Position numbers and translations under genes: made by a program. From positions 2,108,001-2,172,000 of the forward strand of contig NZ_JADBED010000001.1 of NCBI RefSeq assembly GCF_014873955.1: a stretch of DNA of 64,000 nt, given 5' to 3'. Source of the DNA: Nesterenkonia lutea (GTDB lineage: Bacteria > Actinomycetota > Actinomycetes > Actinomycetales > Micrococcaceae). The notes beneath the pieces are model-generated. The model ran no database searches, was not told the DNA's origin, and saw nothing but the letters and a program-made list of their open reading frames with translations. Within the stretch, counting starts at the first letter, position 1; each line of letters begins with the position of its first letter. Below are positions 1 through 8,189 of this stretch, piece by piece.

Positions 1-132
1 TGGAAGCAGGCGCTGCGCGAGAACCCGCACCTGGCCAAGGGACTCAACGTCCACGGAGGGGCGATCACCAATGCCCCGGTGGCGGAGGCGCTCGGCGCCG
101 AGTACCGCGACATCGAGGACGTCCTGGCCTGA
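1..132 (+). CDS. ald: alanine dehydrogenase, C-terminal end (partial)
   Basis: The first 43 codons in frame 1 run to a TGA at 130-132 and are the end of a gene that begins before the window. The segment reads WKQALRENPHLAKGLNVHGG and ends in AEYRDIEDVLA, which resembles the C-terminus of NAD-dependent L-alanine dehydrogenase (alanine to pyruvate plus ammonia, cytoplasmic). Only the tail is visible, so no catalytic residue can be checked. The stop abuts the stop of the convergent gene directly (132/133), leaving no room for a terminator between them. Confidence 0.75.
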   Translation, partial: WKQALRENPHLAKGLNVHGGAITNAPVAEALGAEYRDIEDVLA

Positions 133-1248
133 TCAGAGGCTCTGGACCTCGCTGAGCCGCCGGCCCGGCACCGGCGTGAAGTACGTCTGGACGAGGCCCT
201 CACCGACGTCCTGGAGTCGGGCCGGACTCCATCGAGGCTCACGATCCTTGTCGATGATCTGCGCGCGGATGCCTTCACGGAAATCTTGTGATCGCAGCAT
301 GTGCACAGCGATCGTGAACTCCTGCTCCAGCGCCGCTCGCAGCGAGAGCTGTTCGGCGGCGAGGATCGCCCGGTGAGCGACCTTCAACGAGACCGGTGAC
401 TTCTCCCGCAGCGCCTGTGCGGCTGCGCCGGCCTGCTCATGCGCGGGTGCGAGCTCATCGAGACGCTCGAGCACCTGCTCCACCGTGGGAGCCGAATACG
501 CCTGGTCGATCCACTCTCGGGCCTCAACGAGCCCCGAAGACTCGGCGGCCACGGCGAACTTCGGGAGCACGACCTCCACAGGTGCGGTGCTCAGCGCCTG
601 GGTCAGGTCATTGAGCTCCTCCGCGGGGACCAGCACGTCGGCCAGTCCGGCGGCGATGGCATCTGCGGCATCGAGATGGGCGCCGGTGAGCCCGGCGTGC
701 AGACCCAGCCGTCCAGGAGCCTGAGCCAGGAGCCAGGTCCCGCCGACGTCGGGAGAGAACCCGATGGTGGTCTCCGGCATGCCTGCTCGTGTGCGTTCGG
801 TGACCACCCTGTGTGAGCCATGGGCCGAGACGCCGATGCCTCCACCCAGCACCAGCCCGTCCATCAGTGCGATGAAGGGCTTGGGGTACTCGGCGATCGT
901 CTGGTTGAGCGCGTACTCGTCGGCGAGGAACGGCTCGCTGGTGAAATCGGCGGCGTAGCCCGGCGTGCCGACAGGGAGGATCTCTCCGCCGTCCTGGGAC
1001 TGCAGGGCGACCATCTCCTGGTACAGGCTCGAGACATCGCCGCCGGCGCAGAGCCCTCGGTCACCGGCACCCCTGATCAGCACCTGTGTCACCGTGTCGT
1101 CCACGGCCCAGTCCCGGAGCTGCACCAGCAGGCACTCACACATGAGCTGGGTCAGCGCGTTGACGGTGCGGGGTCGGTTCAGCGTGATGATTCCCAGGTG
1201 GCCGCGCAGCTCGAAGGCCACATCTCCGGTATACGTCTCCCTGCCCAT
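133..1248 (-). CDS. enoyl-CoA hydratase/isomerase family protein, probable 3-hydroxyisobutyryl-CoA hydrolase
   Basis: This 371-residue protein has the crotonase fold. The N-terminal part carries GIITLNRPRTVNALT and the oxyanion-hole segment GLCAGGDVSSLY, and the middle has GLVLGGGIGVSAHGS. The length and a long C-terminal part rich in helices, ending in ACTINOBACTERIAL-type PRWSPARL sequence, fit 3-hydroxyisobutyryl-CoA hydrolase of valine breakdown better than a 260-residue simple enoyl-CoA hydratase. That would suit the nearby branched-chain oxoacid dehydrogenase operon, although the assignment within the superfamily is inferred. The start is set at ATG 1248 and not at the upstream TTG 1284, because a TAACCT hexamer lies 7 nt before it and no Shine-Dalgarno site is visible. 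Confidence 0.82.
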   Translation of the reverse strand: MGRETYTGDVAFELRGHLGIITLNRPRTVNALTQLMCECLLVQLRDWAVDDTVTQVLIRGAGDRGLCAGGDVSSLYQEMVALQSQDGGEILPVGTPGYAADFTSEPFLADEYALNQTIAEYPKPFIALMDGLVLGGGIGVSAHGSHRVVTERTRAGMPETTIGFSPDVGGTWLLAQAPGRLGLHAGLTGAHLDAADAIAAGLADVLVPAEELNDLTQALSTAPVEVVLPKFAVAAESSGLVEAREWIDQAYSAPTVEQVLERLDELAPAHEQAGAAAQALREKSPVSLKVAHRAILAAEQLSLRAALEQEFTIAVHMLRSQDFREGIRAQIIDKDREPRWSPARLQDVGEGLVQTYFTPVPGRRLSEVQSL

Positions 1249-1255
1249 GTGACAG

Positions 1256-1261
1256 AGGTTA
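1256..1261 (-). promoter_or_regulatory. -10 element of a leaderless promoter (enoyl-CoA hydratase family gene)
   Basis: The minus strand reads TAACCT, seven bases, then ATG at 1248. A TANNNT hexamer this close to a start codon places transcription initiation at or next to the ATG. I see no clear -35 hexamer. Confidence 0.45.
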
Positions 1262-1335
1262 CACTGCGCGTTCTGCCCGCCCAAAAGTGCCGTGACCTGG
1301 GCCTGTGTCCAGTCTGCGTAGTCAGTGCGGCGGAG

Positions 1336-2181
1336 TCAGGCGTTCCAGAGGCCGTAGGAGTCAGCCAGGGAGGCGATCTTCTGCGCGCGCGCGAGGCGGG
1401 GCAGATATGAGCCGTCGCCGATGGACCCGCCGGCCTCGTGTGCCTCGATCAGCTCGCGAGCCCAGCTCAGCTCGTCCTCTGAGGGTGCCAGGCCGGTGTT
1501 GATGTGTTCCACCTGGGCCCGGTTCAGCGAGAGCTTGCCGGTCATGCCCATGTTGGCGGTGACCAGACAGGCCTCTGCGGTCTGCTGCGGATCGGCATCG
1601 GCGGCAGTGGGTCCGTCGATCGCGCCGGGAAGCCCGCCGACGCGGGAGGCGATGACCAGCCTGGACCTGGCGTAGGCCAGCGCCATCGGGTCGGCGGAGA
1701 CGCCGACGTCCTTGCGGAAGTCATTGGTTCCGAAGGCCAGCCGGAACGTGCCGGGGGCCGAGGCGATCAACGTGGCATTCTCCACGCCGAGAGCCGACTC
1801 CACCAGGGCGATCACCGGCGTGCCGGCGCGCAGCCGCATGGCGGTGTAGGTGACCTGCTCGGGACGCTCCGTCTCGGCCAACATGACACCGCGGAGCCCT
1901 TCGGCCCGGGAGAGGGCGCTCAGATCGTCCTCCCAATGCTCAGAGGTCGTGGGACTGATGCGCACCCAGGCCGTCATGCCGCCGTTCAGGGCGCGCAGCA
2001 CTGCCTCCCGTGCCGCAACCTTGCCGTCATCGGGCACGGAGGCCTCGAGGTCGAAGATGACCGAATCCGCCTCACTTGCCAGCCCAGGGGCAAAGTCCGC
2101 CTCTCTGGCGGCATTGATCAGCAGCCAGGAGCGGGAGAGTTTCGCGGGAAGCGCCGCAGCGCGCCGGTTCCGGATGGGCAT
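1336..2181 (-). CDS. HpcH/HpaI aldolase / citrate lyase beta-like CoA ester lyase
   Basis: This 281-residue protein belongs to the CitE-like family of metal-dependent CoA ester lyases (for example L-malyl-CoA or citramalyl-CoA lyase). Recognisable parts are SRSWLLINAA near the start, DSVIFDLEASVPDDGK (the acidic metal-binding segment), AWVRISPTTS, VIALVESALGVENA, and FGTNDFRKDVG. The start is taken at ATG 2181 because GGAGG lies just upstream (ctGGAGGcc-ATG); a 37-residue upstream extension of the frame is proline/arginine-rich and is not expected to be translated. The gene runs in the same direction as the enoyl-CoA hydratase gene 87 bp downstream, so they may form a small acyl-CoA catabolic unit. 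The exact substrate cannot be read from sequence. Confidence 0.82.
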   Translation of the reverse strand: MPIRNRRAAALPAKLSRSWLLINAAREADFAPGLASEADSVIFDLEASVPDDGKVAAREAVLRALNGGMTAWVRISPTTSEHWEDDLSALSRAEGLRGVMLAETERPEQVTYTAMRLRAGTPVIALVESALGVENATLIASAPGTFRLAFGTNDFRKDVGVSADPMALAYARSRLVIASRVGGLPGAIDGPTAADADPQQTAEACLVTANMGMTGKLSLNRAQVEHINTGLAPSEDELSWARELIEAHEAGGSIGDGSYLPRLARAQKIASLADSYGLWNA

Positions 2182-2320
2182 GGCCTCCAGCCTACCGGAC
2201 CTGACCGGACAGAACCGGGCCCATGCCGCGGGCCCCCGGGAGCGAGCCGGAGGTCGGGGGCACGGGGTCAGGGGGCCAGGAGGCCAGGGCAAGGGGCACG
2301 GTGGCCAGGGCCAAGGGGTG

Positions 2321-2349
2321 TTGACATTGCACGGAGCGGGATCCAGTAT
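2321..2349 (+). promoter_or_regulatory. sigma-70-type promoter candidate
   Basis: TTGACA at 2321-2326 is a perfect -35 hexamer. A weak -10 (CAGTAT, 2344-2349) follows after a 17-bp spacer. It points toward the hairpin at 2512-2555 and not directly to a gene, since the lipoprotein gene 290 bp further on has its own -10. Confidence 0.4.
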
Positions 2350-2511
2350 GAGTCTCGCAGACGTTCAAGTTTGAATTATCGGGCTTGCAGCGTCGCCGCG
2401 GACGCGGCTTCAGGAGTCCCGTTCTCTCCTCGCCGGCGTCGCCCTGATGGTGAGGATCTGCCTGCTGGGTGCATGACGATCCGCCCTCGTCTGCCCCAGC
2501 CCCTCACCCCT

Positions 2512-2555
2512 CTCGCGGGCGGAAGGCCTCCCCGTTCAGGCCTTCCGCCCGCGAG
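2512..2555. terminator. perfect 18-bp hairpin, terminator-like
   Basis: The left arm 2512-2529 (CTCGCGGGCGGAAGGCCT) and right arm 2538-2555 are exact reverse complements around the 8-nt loop ccccgttc. There is no T-tract. A further copy of GGAAGGCCT lies at 2565-2573. It stands in a divergent intergenic region, so it is not a terminator of either neighbouring coding gene. It may end a short transcript from the 2321 promoter, or be a palindromic repeat. Confidence 0.55.
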
Positions 2556-2602
2556 GGCCGGGATGGAAGGCCTGAGGATTCGGCGTGCGCCCCGACAGCT
2601 TC

Positions 2603-2608
2603 TATCCT
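2603..2608 (+). promoter_or_regulatory. -10 element of a leaderless promoter (lipoprotein gene)
   Basis: TATCCT is followed by exactly six bases and ATG 2615. This is the same layout as at the paiB-like and trmB genes. No Shine-Dalgarno sequence precedes the ATG. Confidence 0.6.
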
Positions 2609-2614
2609 GGTGCC

Positions 2615-3340
2615 ATGACATGCACCTGCTCCCCCCGACCCCGGCGCCGCTGGGTCGCCGCGGGACTGGGACTCGCCCTGCTCATCAGCGGCTGCGGCTC
2701 CGGCGAGGCCACCCAGGAGCAGGAGGAGGAGGAGGAGCCGGGGATCTCCATTCCGCAGCCGGAGGTCGACTCCGACGACTCTGTGCGGCTGCCGCTGGCC
2801 ATGGTCAGTCCCGCCGAGCAGGCTGAGTCAGCACCCCTCCCGCAGGACGGCACCCTGGAGGGCTCCGAGGCGCCGGGCAGCCCCGTGGAGGATGACTCCG
2901 ACGACGCCGCGGGACAGCAGGCGCATGAGATCGAGACTGCGCGCACCGAGTCGTTCGGCTGTGAGGACACGCTCTCGGTGATCCAGTCAGTGCCTGTGGT
3001 CACCGAGGAGCCCGCCGTCGCCGCACTGGAGTACCTGATCAGCGATCAGCTCTACTCCCACGGCTCTCCTTCCTTCACGAACCCCCTCTCCGCCTCTGAC
3101 GGACTCAGCGTGGAGTCGGTGGAGCTGGAGGGGGACACGGTCACCGTCCAGCTCAGCGGGGAGGCGGTGTCCAGCAGCGAGTGCGAGTCCTGGCAGGTGC
3201 TGACCCAGATCGAGACCACCGCCCGAATGGCCACGGGAGCCAGCGACAGCGAGGTCCTCCTGGAGGGGCAGCCCCTCGTCGAGGTCTTCGGCCTCGCTCC
3301 CCGGACGAGCCCGATCGAGATTCGCGAGATCACCGGCTGA
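2615..3340 (+). CDS. lipoprotein with a GerMN-type domain
   Basis: The 241-residue product begins with a lipoprotein signal: basic SPRPRRRWVAA, a hydrophobic stretch and the lipobox LLISGCGSG. A glutamate-rich linker (QEQEEEEEPG) and an acidic spacer follow. The C-terminal half (about residues 110-240) reads AALEYLISDQLYSHGSPSFT, then GDTVTVQLSGEA and a region ending in SPIEIREITG, which resembles the GerMN domain of sporulation/spore-germination and LpqB proteins. It is probably anchored on the outer face of the cell membrane. The function is unknown. The start is ATG 2615, with an in-register -10 six bases upstream. It faces the bkd operon and ends 17 bp before the E2 gene. Confidence 0.7.
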   Translation: MTCTCSPRPRRRWVAAGLGLALLISGCGSGEATQEQEEEEEPGISIPQPEVDSDDSVRLPLAMVSPAEQAESAPLPQDGTLEGSEAPGSPVEDDSDDAAGQQAHEIETARTESFGCEDTLSVIQSVPVVTEEPAVAALEYLISDQLYSHGSPSFTNPLSASDGLSVESVELEGDTVTVQLSGEAVSSSECESWQVLTQIETTARMATGASDSEVLLEGQPLVEVFGLAPRTSPIEIREITG

Positions 3341-3361
3341 GCCGAGGGTCACCAGGCTCAG
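3337..3361. terminator. short bidirectional hairpin between convergent genes
   Basis: CTGAGCC (3337-3343) and GGCTCAG (3355-3361) are perfect inverted arms around an 11-nt loop. The stems contain the stop codons of both converging genes. There is no T-run, so termination strength is uncertain. Confidence 0.4.
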
Positions 3362-4854
3362 TCGATCAACAGACCGGGCTGCTCCATCACCGCGGCCACG
3401 TCGGAGATGAACCGACCCGCGAGGTCGCCATCGATGAGCCGATGGTCAAAGGACCCGCCGATCACCATCACATCGCGCGGCACGATCTGCCCCTCGACCA
3501 CCCACGGCTTCTTCCGCACGGCGCCGAGCGCGACGATCGACGCCTGTCCGGGCGGCAGGATGGGCGTCCCGCTGTCCAGCCCGAGCGTGCCGATATTGGT
3601 GATCGAGACGGTTCCTCCCTGCATCTCCCCCGGAGTGGTCCGACCCTCGCGCGCGTCGATGGTCAGCTGCGTGATCGCCGCGGCGAGCCCGCGCGTGTTG
3701 AAGGCGTGGGCCTCATGGATCACCGGCACCACCAGTCCACGCGGGGTGGCGGCGGCGATGCCGAGATTGAGGTAGTTCTTCAATGTGTAATGGGTGTCGT
3801 GCCAGGTCGCATTGACCTGCGGGTTGCGGCGGGCCGCCCAGATGATGGCCTTGGCGGCGAAGAGCATCGGCGAGACGCTCAGCCCGGCATAGGAGGGATC
3901 CTGCTTCAGCGCCAGTCGCAGCTCCATGGTGCGCGTGACGTCGACCTCCTTGAAGACCGAGACATGCGGAACCGTGGTGGCGGAGGCGGTGACGTTGCGC
4001 GCCGTCGCCTTGCGCACGCCGCGCACCTGCACGTTCTCCTCACGCGGACCCTCGTAGAGCAGTCCTTCCTCCGCCGGAGTGGCCCTGCGCCTGCCCGGGG
4101 AGGGGGCACCCGTGGAGGGCACCTGCCCGGTGGCGCGCTGCTCGCGCTTCTGCCGCGCCTGGCGCTCCACATCATCACGGGTGATCTGACCATTGCGTCC
4201 GGAGCCCACGAGCTCCCAGACCGCCACGCCCAGACGCTTTGCCAGGGCACGCACGGGCGGGCTTGCCCGCGCCACGATGTCGGCGATGTCTGTGGCGGCG
4301 CCGGTGGGCGCGGGGGCGGGAATCTCGAGCCCCTCCATGTCCACGAGGTCCGGCGCCGTGGACCGGGTCCTGAGCCGGCGCGCGGCAGAGTCCGCCTTCG
4401 GCCCCGAGCCGACCAGTGCCTTGTTCTCGTCCACGCCCTCAGCGGTCGCCGCCCGTGCCGCCTTCTCGGAAGCCTCGGCCTTCTCGGCCTTCTCGGCGGC
4501 CCTGCGGCCCCGTCCCGAGCGAGCGCGTCCGCTCTTCTCCGCGGGGGCGGCAGCCGCCTCCTCCTCGGCATCGGTCTGCGCGGGGGCGGCGGACTCCGGA
4601 GCAGAGGTGTCCTCTCCCTCGGCGGCGATCCTGATCAGCGGGGAGCCGACCTCGATGGTCTCGCCCTCGGCGGCCACGAGTTCGGTGACCGTCCCGGCGA
4701 ACGGCACAGGCAGCTCCACCAGGGACTTGGCCGTCTCGATCTCGACGACGATGTCGTTGACCTCGACGGTGTCCCCGGCCGCGACGCGCCAGGTGACGAT
4801 CTCAGCCTCGGTGAGTCCTTCACCGACATCGGGAAGGTTGAAGGTCTCGGCCAT
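3358..4854 (-). CDS. bkdC: 2-oxoacid dehydrogenase E2 (dihydrolipoamide acyltransferase)
   Basis: The 498-residue protein has the normal E2 order. A lipoyl domain occupies residues 1-76, with the lipoylated lysine at K43 in EIETAKSLVEL. An alanine/acid-rich linker follows, then a peripheral-subunit-binding domain near 196-232 (RASPPVRALAKRLGV), and the acyltransferase domain fills the rest. The active site is DHRLIDG near the C-terminus with H471. It transfers the acyl group to CoA in the branched-chain (possibly pyruvate) dehydrogenase complex. The single lipoyl domain and linkage to separate E1a and E1b genes fit the branched-chain type. It follows the E1b gene by 2 bp, so the three genes form one operon. 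No E3 gene is present in the window. Confidence 0.93.
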   Translation of the reverse strand: MAETFNLPDVGEGLTEAEIVTWRVAAGDTVEVNDIVVEIETAKSLVELPVPFAGTVTELVAAEGETIEVGSPLIRIAAEGEDTSAPESAAPAQTDAEEEAAAAPAEKSGRARSGRGRRAAEKAEKAEASEKAARAATAEGVDENKALVGSGPKADSAARRLRTRSTAPDLVDMEGLEIPAPAPTGAATDIADIVARASPPVRALAKRLGVAVWELVGSGRNGQITRDDVERQARQKREQRATGQVPSTGAPSPGRRRATPAEEGLLYEGPREENVQVRGVRKATARNVTASATTVPHVSVFKEVDVTRTMELRLALKQDPSYAGLSVSPMLFAAKAIIWAARRNPQVNATWHDTHYTLKNYLNLGIAAATPRGLVVPVIHEAHAFNTRGLAAAITQLTIDAREGRTTPGEMQGGTVSITNIGTLGLDSGTPILPPGQASIVALGAVRKKPWVVEGQIVPRDVMVIGGSFDHRLIDGDLAGRFISDVAAVMEQPGLLID

Positions 4855-4856
4855 GC

Positions 4857-5852
4857 TCAGACACCTCTCTGGTAGCTGAAGCTGCGTTCCACGGCTTCCA
4901 GCATGCGGTCGATATCGGGCAGATACCGGTGCTCCTGGGAGGAGGGCGGGTAGGGCATGTGGAACCCTCCCACCCGCAGCACGGGCGCCAGCAGCCGCGG
5001 ATGCGCCCGCTCAGCCACTCGGGCCGCGATCTCTCCGCCCATGCCGCCGAAGGTGGGCGCCTCATGGGCCACCACCAGGCGCTGCGTCTTGGCGGCGGAG
5101 CGTGCGATGGTCTCGTCGTCCAGCGGGCTGATGGACCGGATGTCGATGACCTCGATGCTGCGCTGATCGGCTCGTGCGGCCTCGGCGGCCGCGAGGGCCA
5201 CCGGCACCAGCGGTCCATAGGTGGCGATCGTCGCGTCGGTGCCCTCCCGCAGCACCTGGGCGCGGAAGGCATCCGGTGCCGGGTTCTCCATGTCGACCCT
5301 GCCCTTGAGCCAGTAGCGTCGCTTCGGCTCCAGGATGATCACCGGGTCGTCGCTGACGATGGCCTGACGGGTCATCCAGTAGGCGTCCTGGGGGTTCGAG
5401 GGGGCCACGATCCGCAGCCCGGCGGTGTGCGCAAAGAGCGCCTCCGGGGACTCGGAGTGGTGCTCCACCGAACCGATGTGCCCGCCGTAGGGGATCCTGA
5501 TGGTCACCGGCACCTTGATCTTGCCGTCTGTGCGGTTGTGCATCTTGGCGAGCTGGGTGGTGATCTGGTTGAAGGCGGGGAAGACGAACCCGTCGAACTG
5601 GATCTCTGCCACCGGACGATAGCCGCGCATCGCCATGCCGATGCAGGCGCCGATGATGCCGGATTCGGCCAGCGGCGAGTCGATCACCCGGTGAGTGCCG
5701 AACTCGGCCTGGAGCCCGTCGGTGACCCGGAAGACCCCGCCGAGCGCGCCGATGTCCTCACCGATCAGCAGCGTCTTCTGGTCCGCGGCCAGCTCATCGC
5801 GCAGGGCGGCGGTGATGGCCTTCGCCATGGGCATCTCTTTGATCGCGCTCAT
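4857..5852 (-). CDS. bkdB: 2-oxoacid dehydrogenase E1 component, beta subunit
   Basis: The 331-residue protein is a full-length transketolase-like E1 beta subunit. Signature segments are LLIGEDIGALGGVF near residue 30, RVIDSPLAESGIIGACIGMAM, AEIQFDGFVFPAFNQ, and the C-terminal domain segment EVIDIRSISPLDDETI. With the alpha subunit it binds thiamine diphosphate and decarboxylates branched-chain 2-oxoacids. Its ATG overlaps the E1 alpha stop by four bases, indicating translational coupling, and the E2 gene starts 2 bp after its stop. Confidence 0.93.
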   Translation of the reverse strand: MSAIKEMPMAKAITAALRDELAADQKTLLIGEDIGALGGVFRVTDGLQAEFGTHRVIDSPLAESGIIGACIGMAMRGYRPVAEIQFDGFVFPAFNQITTQLAKMHNRTDGKIKVPVTIRIPYGGHIGSVEHHSESPEALFAHTAGLRIVAPSNPQDAYWMTRQAIVSDDPVIILEPKRRYWLKGRVDMENPAPDAFRAQVLREGTDATIATYGPLVPVALAAAEAARADQRSIEVIDIRSISPLDDETIARSAAKTQRLVVAHEAPTFGGMGGEIAARVAERAHPRLLAPVLRVGGFHMPYPPSSQEHRYLPDIDRMLEAVERSFSYQRGV

Positions 5853-6991
5853 CGTGTGGTGCCCGCTTCCGTGGCGTTCGTCTCTTCGGCGAATCCTGCC
5901 TCGTAGTCCTTGAGCCAGGCCTTCTCGGCCTCCACCTGGCGGTGCGGCTCCGAGTAGACGGTGTCGAAGACCCGCTCCAGATCAATGGGCTCCAGGGCGA
6001 GCACGGACTTGCGCATGTCCGAGGCCAGGTCTTTGGCGTCGGCGTCCACCTGCTCGAAGAAGGACTCGTCTGCATCCCCGGTGGAGCTGAGCCAGGAGCG
6101 GTAGCGCCGGATCGGGTCGCGTCCCTCCCAGAGTTCGAGCTCCTGGGAGCTCCGGTACTTGGTGGGGTCATCGGCCGTGGTGTGAGCGCCCATCCGGTAG
6201 GTGACGGACTCGATCAGCTTCGGTCCCTTGCCTGCACGGATCTCTCCGGAGAGCCTGGTGGCCACTGCGTAGCTGGCCAGCACATCGTTGCCGTCCACGC
6301 GGACCCCTTCGAAGCCGTAGCCCTGGGCGCGGTTCACCAGCGGCCCGCGGGACTGTGTGCGCGTGGGCACCGAGATCGCCCAGTGGTTGTTCTGGATGAA
6401 ATAGAGCATCGGCAGCTCATAGGAGCTGGCGAAGACCATGGATTCGTGGACGTCCCCCTGGCTGGTGGCGCCGTCGCCGATGCACGCCACGACGATCTCG
6501 TCCTCGGCGCGGTCCCGCGGGATGCTGCCCATGCGCAGGTCCTGATTGATGCCCATGGCCCAGCCCGCGGCGTGCAGGGTCTGCGCGGCCAGCACCAGGG
6601 TGTAGACCTGGAAGTTGTGCTCCCGCGGGTCCCAGCCGGTATGCCGGGTGGCGCGGAACATGGTCAGCAGCTGCTCCGGGGAGATGCCTCGGTACAGTGC
6701 CATGGCATGTTCGCGGTAGGTCGGAAACACCATGTCAGTGGGCTTCAGCGCGGCGATGGTGCCCACCTGGGCGGCTTCCTGACCCTGTGCGGGCGCCCAG
6801 AGCGCGAGCTGGCCCTGGCGCTGCAGCGAGGTGGCTTCAGCGTCCAGCCGGCGCTCCACTGCCATGTGTCGGTAGAGCTCGCGAAGCTCTTCGGCGCTCA
6901 GGGCGGCGATATAAGGGCTGTAGACCTCATTCTCCGCGAGCGTCCCGTCCGGGGCGAGCAGCTGAATGGGCTGCACCTCTTGTGGCTGCAC
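5849..6991 (-). CDS. bkdA: 2-oxoacid dehydrogenase E1 component, alpha subunit
   Basis: This 380-residue protein carries the thiamine-diphosphate motif starting GDGATSQGDVHES and ending in NN about 25 residues later. It also has FPTYREHAMALYRGI, LRMGSIPRDRAEDE and the phosphorylation-loop-like YRMGAHTTADDPTKYR. It catalyses decarboxylation of the 2-oxoacid. I place the start at GTG 6991 because GGAGAGGA lies 7-8 nt upstream; an upstream ATG at 7048 in the same frame would add 19 basic residues without a good ribosome site. It is the first gene of the bkdABC operon. An aminotransferase gene ends 78 bp upstream on the same strand and could be co-transcribed. Confidence 0.93.
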   Translation of the reverse strand: MQPQEVQPIQLLAPDGTLAENEVYSPYIAALSAEELRELYRHMAVERRLDAEATSLQRQGQLALWAPAQGQEAAQVGTIAALKPTDMVFPTYREHAMALYRGISPEQLLTMFRATRHTGWDPREHNFQVYTLVLAAQTLHAAGWAMGINQDLRMGSIPRDRAEDEIVVACIGDGATSQGDVHESMVFASSYELPMLYFIQNNHWAISVPTRTQSRGPLVNRAQGYGFEGVRVDGNDVLASYAVATRLSGEIRAGKGPKLIESVTYRMGAHTTADDPTKYRSSQELELWEGRDPIRRYRSWLSSTGDADESFFEQVDADAKDLASDMRKSVLALEPIDLERVFDTVYSEPHRQVEAEKAWLKDYEAGFAEETNATEAGTTR

Positions 6992-7069
6992 TGTGTGATC
7001 CTCTCCGGTGGCACCGCGCGTGGCCCTCCTGCAGATGAGCAGGACCACCGTTCATTGTGTCAGCTGGAC

Positions 7070-8176
7070 TCAGTCGCGGAATCTGTAGGTCCGGCACAAC
7101 TCGATGAAACGATCGTTGGCCTCGACCTCACCGATGGTCACCCGCACGCCCTCCCCGGCAAAGGCACGCACGGCCAGGGCCTGGACCCCTGCCTGCGCGG
7201 CGAAGTCCTGGGACCTCTCCCCCAGCGGCAGCCAGACGAAGTTGCCCTGCGACTCCGGAATGGTCCACCCGGCCTGGTGCAGGGCGGCGCTCACACGTCC
7301 GCGCTCGGCCACCAGGGAGTCGACCCGCTCGTGGACCTGATCGAGATGTTCCAGAGAGGCGAGCGCGGCGGCCTCAGCGAGCGTGGAGACGCCGAAGGGC
7401 GCCGCGACCACGCGCAGATGCTGGGTGATCTGCTGGGAGGCGATGGAGTAGCCCACACGCAGCGCGGCCAGGCCGTGCGCCTTGGAGAAGGTGCGCAGCA
7501 CCACGACATTGGGGTGTGTGCGGTAGAGCGAGAGCGCGTCGAGCCGATCGTCGCTGCGCACGAATTCCTGATAGGCCTCATCCAGGACGACGACGACGTC
7601 GCTGGGCGCCTTGGCGAGGAAGTCCTCGACCTCGCTGTGGCTCAGTGCAGGGCCCGTCGGATTGTTCGGGGTGCAGAGCAGGATGACCTTCGTCCTCTCG
7701 GTGATCGCGGCCAGCATCGCCTCCAGATCATGGCGGCCGTCGGCCATCACGGGCACCGTGACGTCCCGTGCGCCCGCCGTTCGGACCACGATCGGGTAGG
7801 CCTCGAAGGACCGCCAGGCGTAGATGACCTCGTCCTGGCTCCCATCGCTGTTGGATCCGGCGAAGGCATTGATGATCTGGGTCAGTGCGCCGAGGCTGCC
7901 CGTTCCCGCCACGATGTCCTCCACCGGAACCTCGAGCAGACCGGCCAGACCGGTGCGGAGCCCCTCTGCGGTCGGGTTGGGGTAGCGGTGCAGCGTGTCG
8001 ATCTCGGCGAGGGCCTGCGTCACCGCGGGGACGGGCCCCAGCGGGTTCTCGTTGGAGGAGAGCTTATAAGGGGTCAGTCCGTCAGCCGGCTGAGGCGGCT
8101 TGCCTGCGGAATATGCTGGCAGAAGGCTGACGCTTTCCCGTGGGGTGATCGACCCGGCGCGTGAGAACATAGTCAT
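7070..8176 (-). CDS. histidinol-phosphate/aromatic aminotransferase family protein
   Basis: The 368-residue protein is a fold-type I PLP aminotransferase of the HisC/Pat subgroup. Visible motifs are KLSSNENPLGP near the N-terminus, AGTGSLGAL, LLCTPNNPTGP, VVVLDEAYQEF (the PLP aspartate/tyrosine segment) and RTFSKAHGLAALRVGY, which holds the Schiff-base lysine. It could be histidinol-phosphate or aromatic-amino-acid aminotransferase; lack of other his genes nearby argues mildly for the second. The start ATG 8176 (next in-frame ATG 8170) lies one base from the GTG start of the divergent gene. A TAGGAT hexamer lies 7 nt upstream, inside that neighbour's coding sequence. Confidence 0.85.
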   Translation of the reverse strand: MTMFSRAGSITPRESVSLLPAYSAGKPPQPADGLTPYKLSSNENPLGPVPAVTQALAEIDTLHRYPNPTAEGLRTGLAGLLEVPVEDIVAGTGSLGALTQIINAFAGSNSDGSQDEVIYAWRSFEAYPIVVRTAGARDVTVPVMADGRHDLEAMLAAITERTKVILLCTPNNPTGPALSHSEVEDFLAKAPSDVVVVLDEAYQEFVRSDDRLDALSLYRTHPNVVVLRTFSKAHGLAALRVGYSIASQQITQHLRVVAAPFGVSTLAEAAALASLEHLDQVHERVDSLVAERGRVSAALHQAGWTIPESQGNFVWLPLGERSQDFAAQAGVQALAVRAFAGEGVRVTIGEVEANDRFIELCRTYRFRD

Positions 8177-8189
8177 CGTGAGAATCCTA
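8168..8189. promoter_or_regulatory. interlocked divergent start region
   Basis: The minus-strand gene has TAGGAT at 8189-8184, then seven bases and ATG 8176. The plus-strand gene has CATAGT at 8168-8173, then four bases and GTG 8178. Each -10 candidate therefore lies within the first codons of the opposite gene. The minus-strand element is the stronger; the plus-strand spacing of four is short. Confidence 0.45.

Larger units (their letters stand above)
2182..2614. other. 433-bp intergenic region between divergent genes
   Basis: No convincing gene lies here. The first part (about 2230-2320) is a G-rich, degenerate tract of short ggccaggg/ggggcacg repeats. It is followed by a TTGACA promoter-like sequence at 2321, an eight-codon ORF at 2348-2374 and a perfect 18-bp hairpin at 2512-2555. 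The last 12 bp contain the -10 of the downstream lipoprotein gene. Longer ORFs across this stretch are low-complexity readings and are not credible genes. Confidence 0.6.

Noticed and set aside
5942..8164. 740-codon open frame on the plus strand across the E1 alpha and aminotransferase genes
   Set aside because: It is a shadow of two conserved minus-strand genes and has no recognisable motif.
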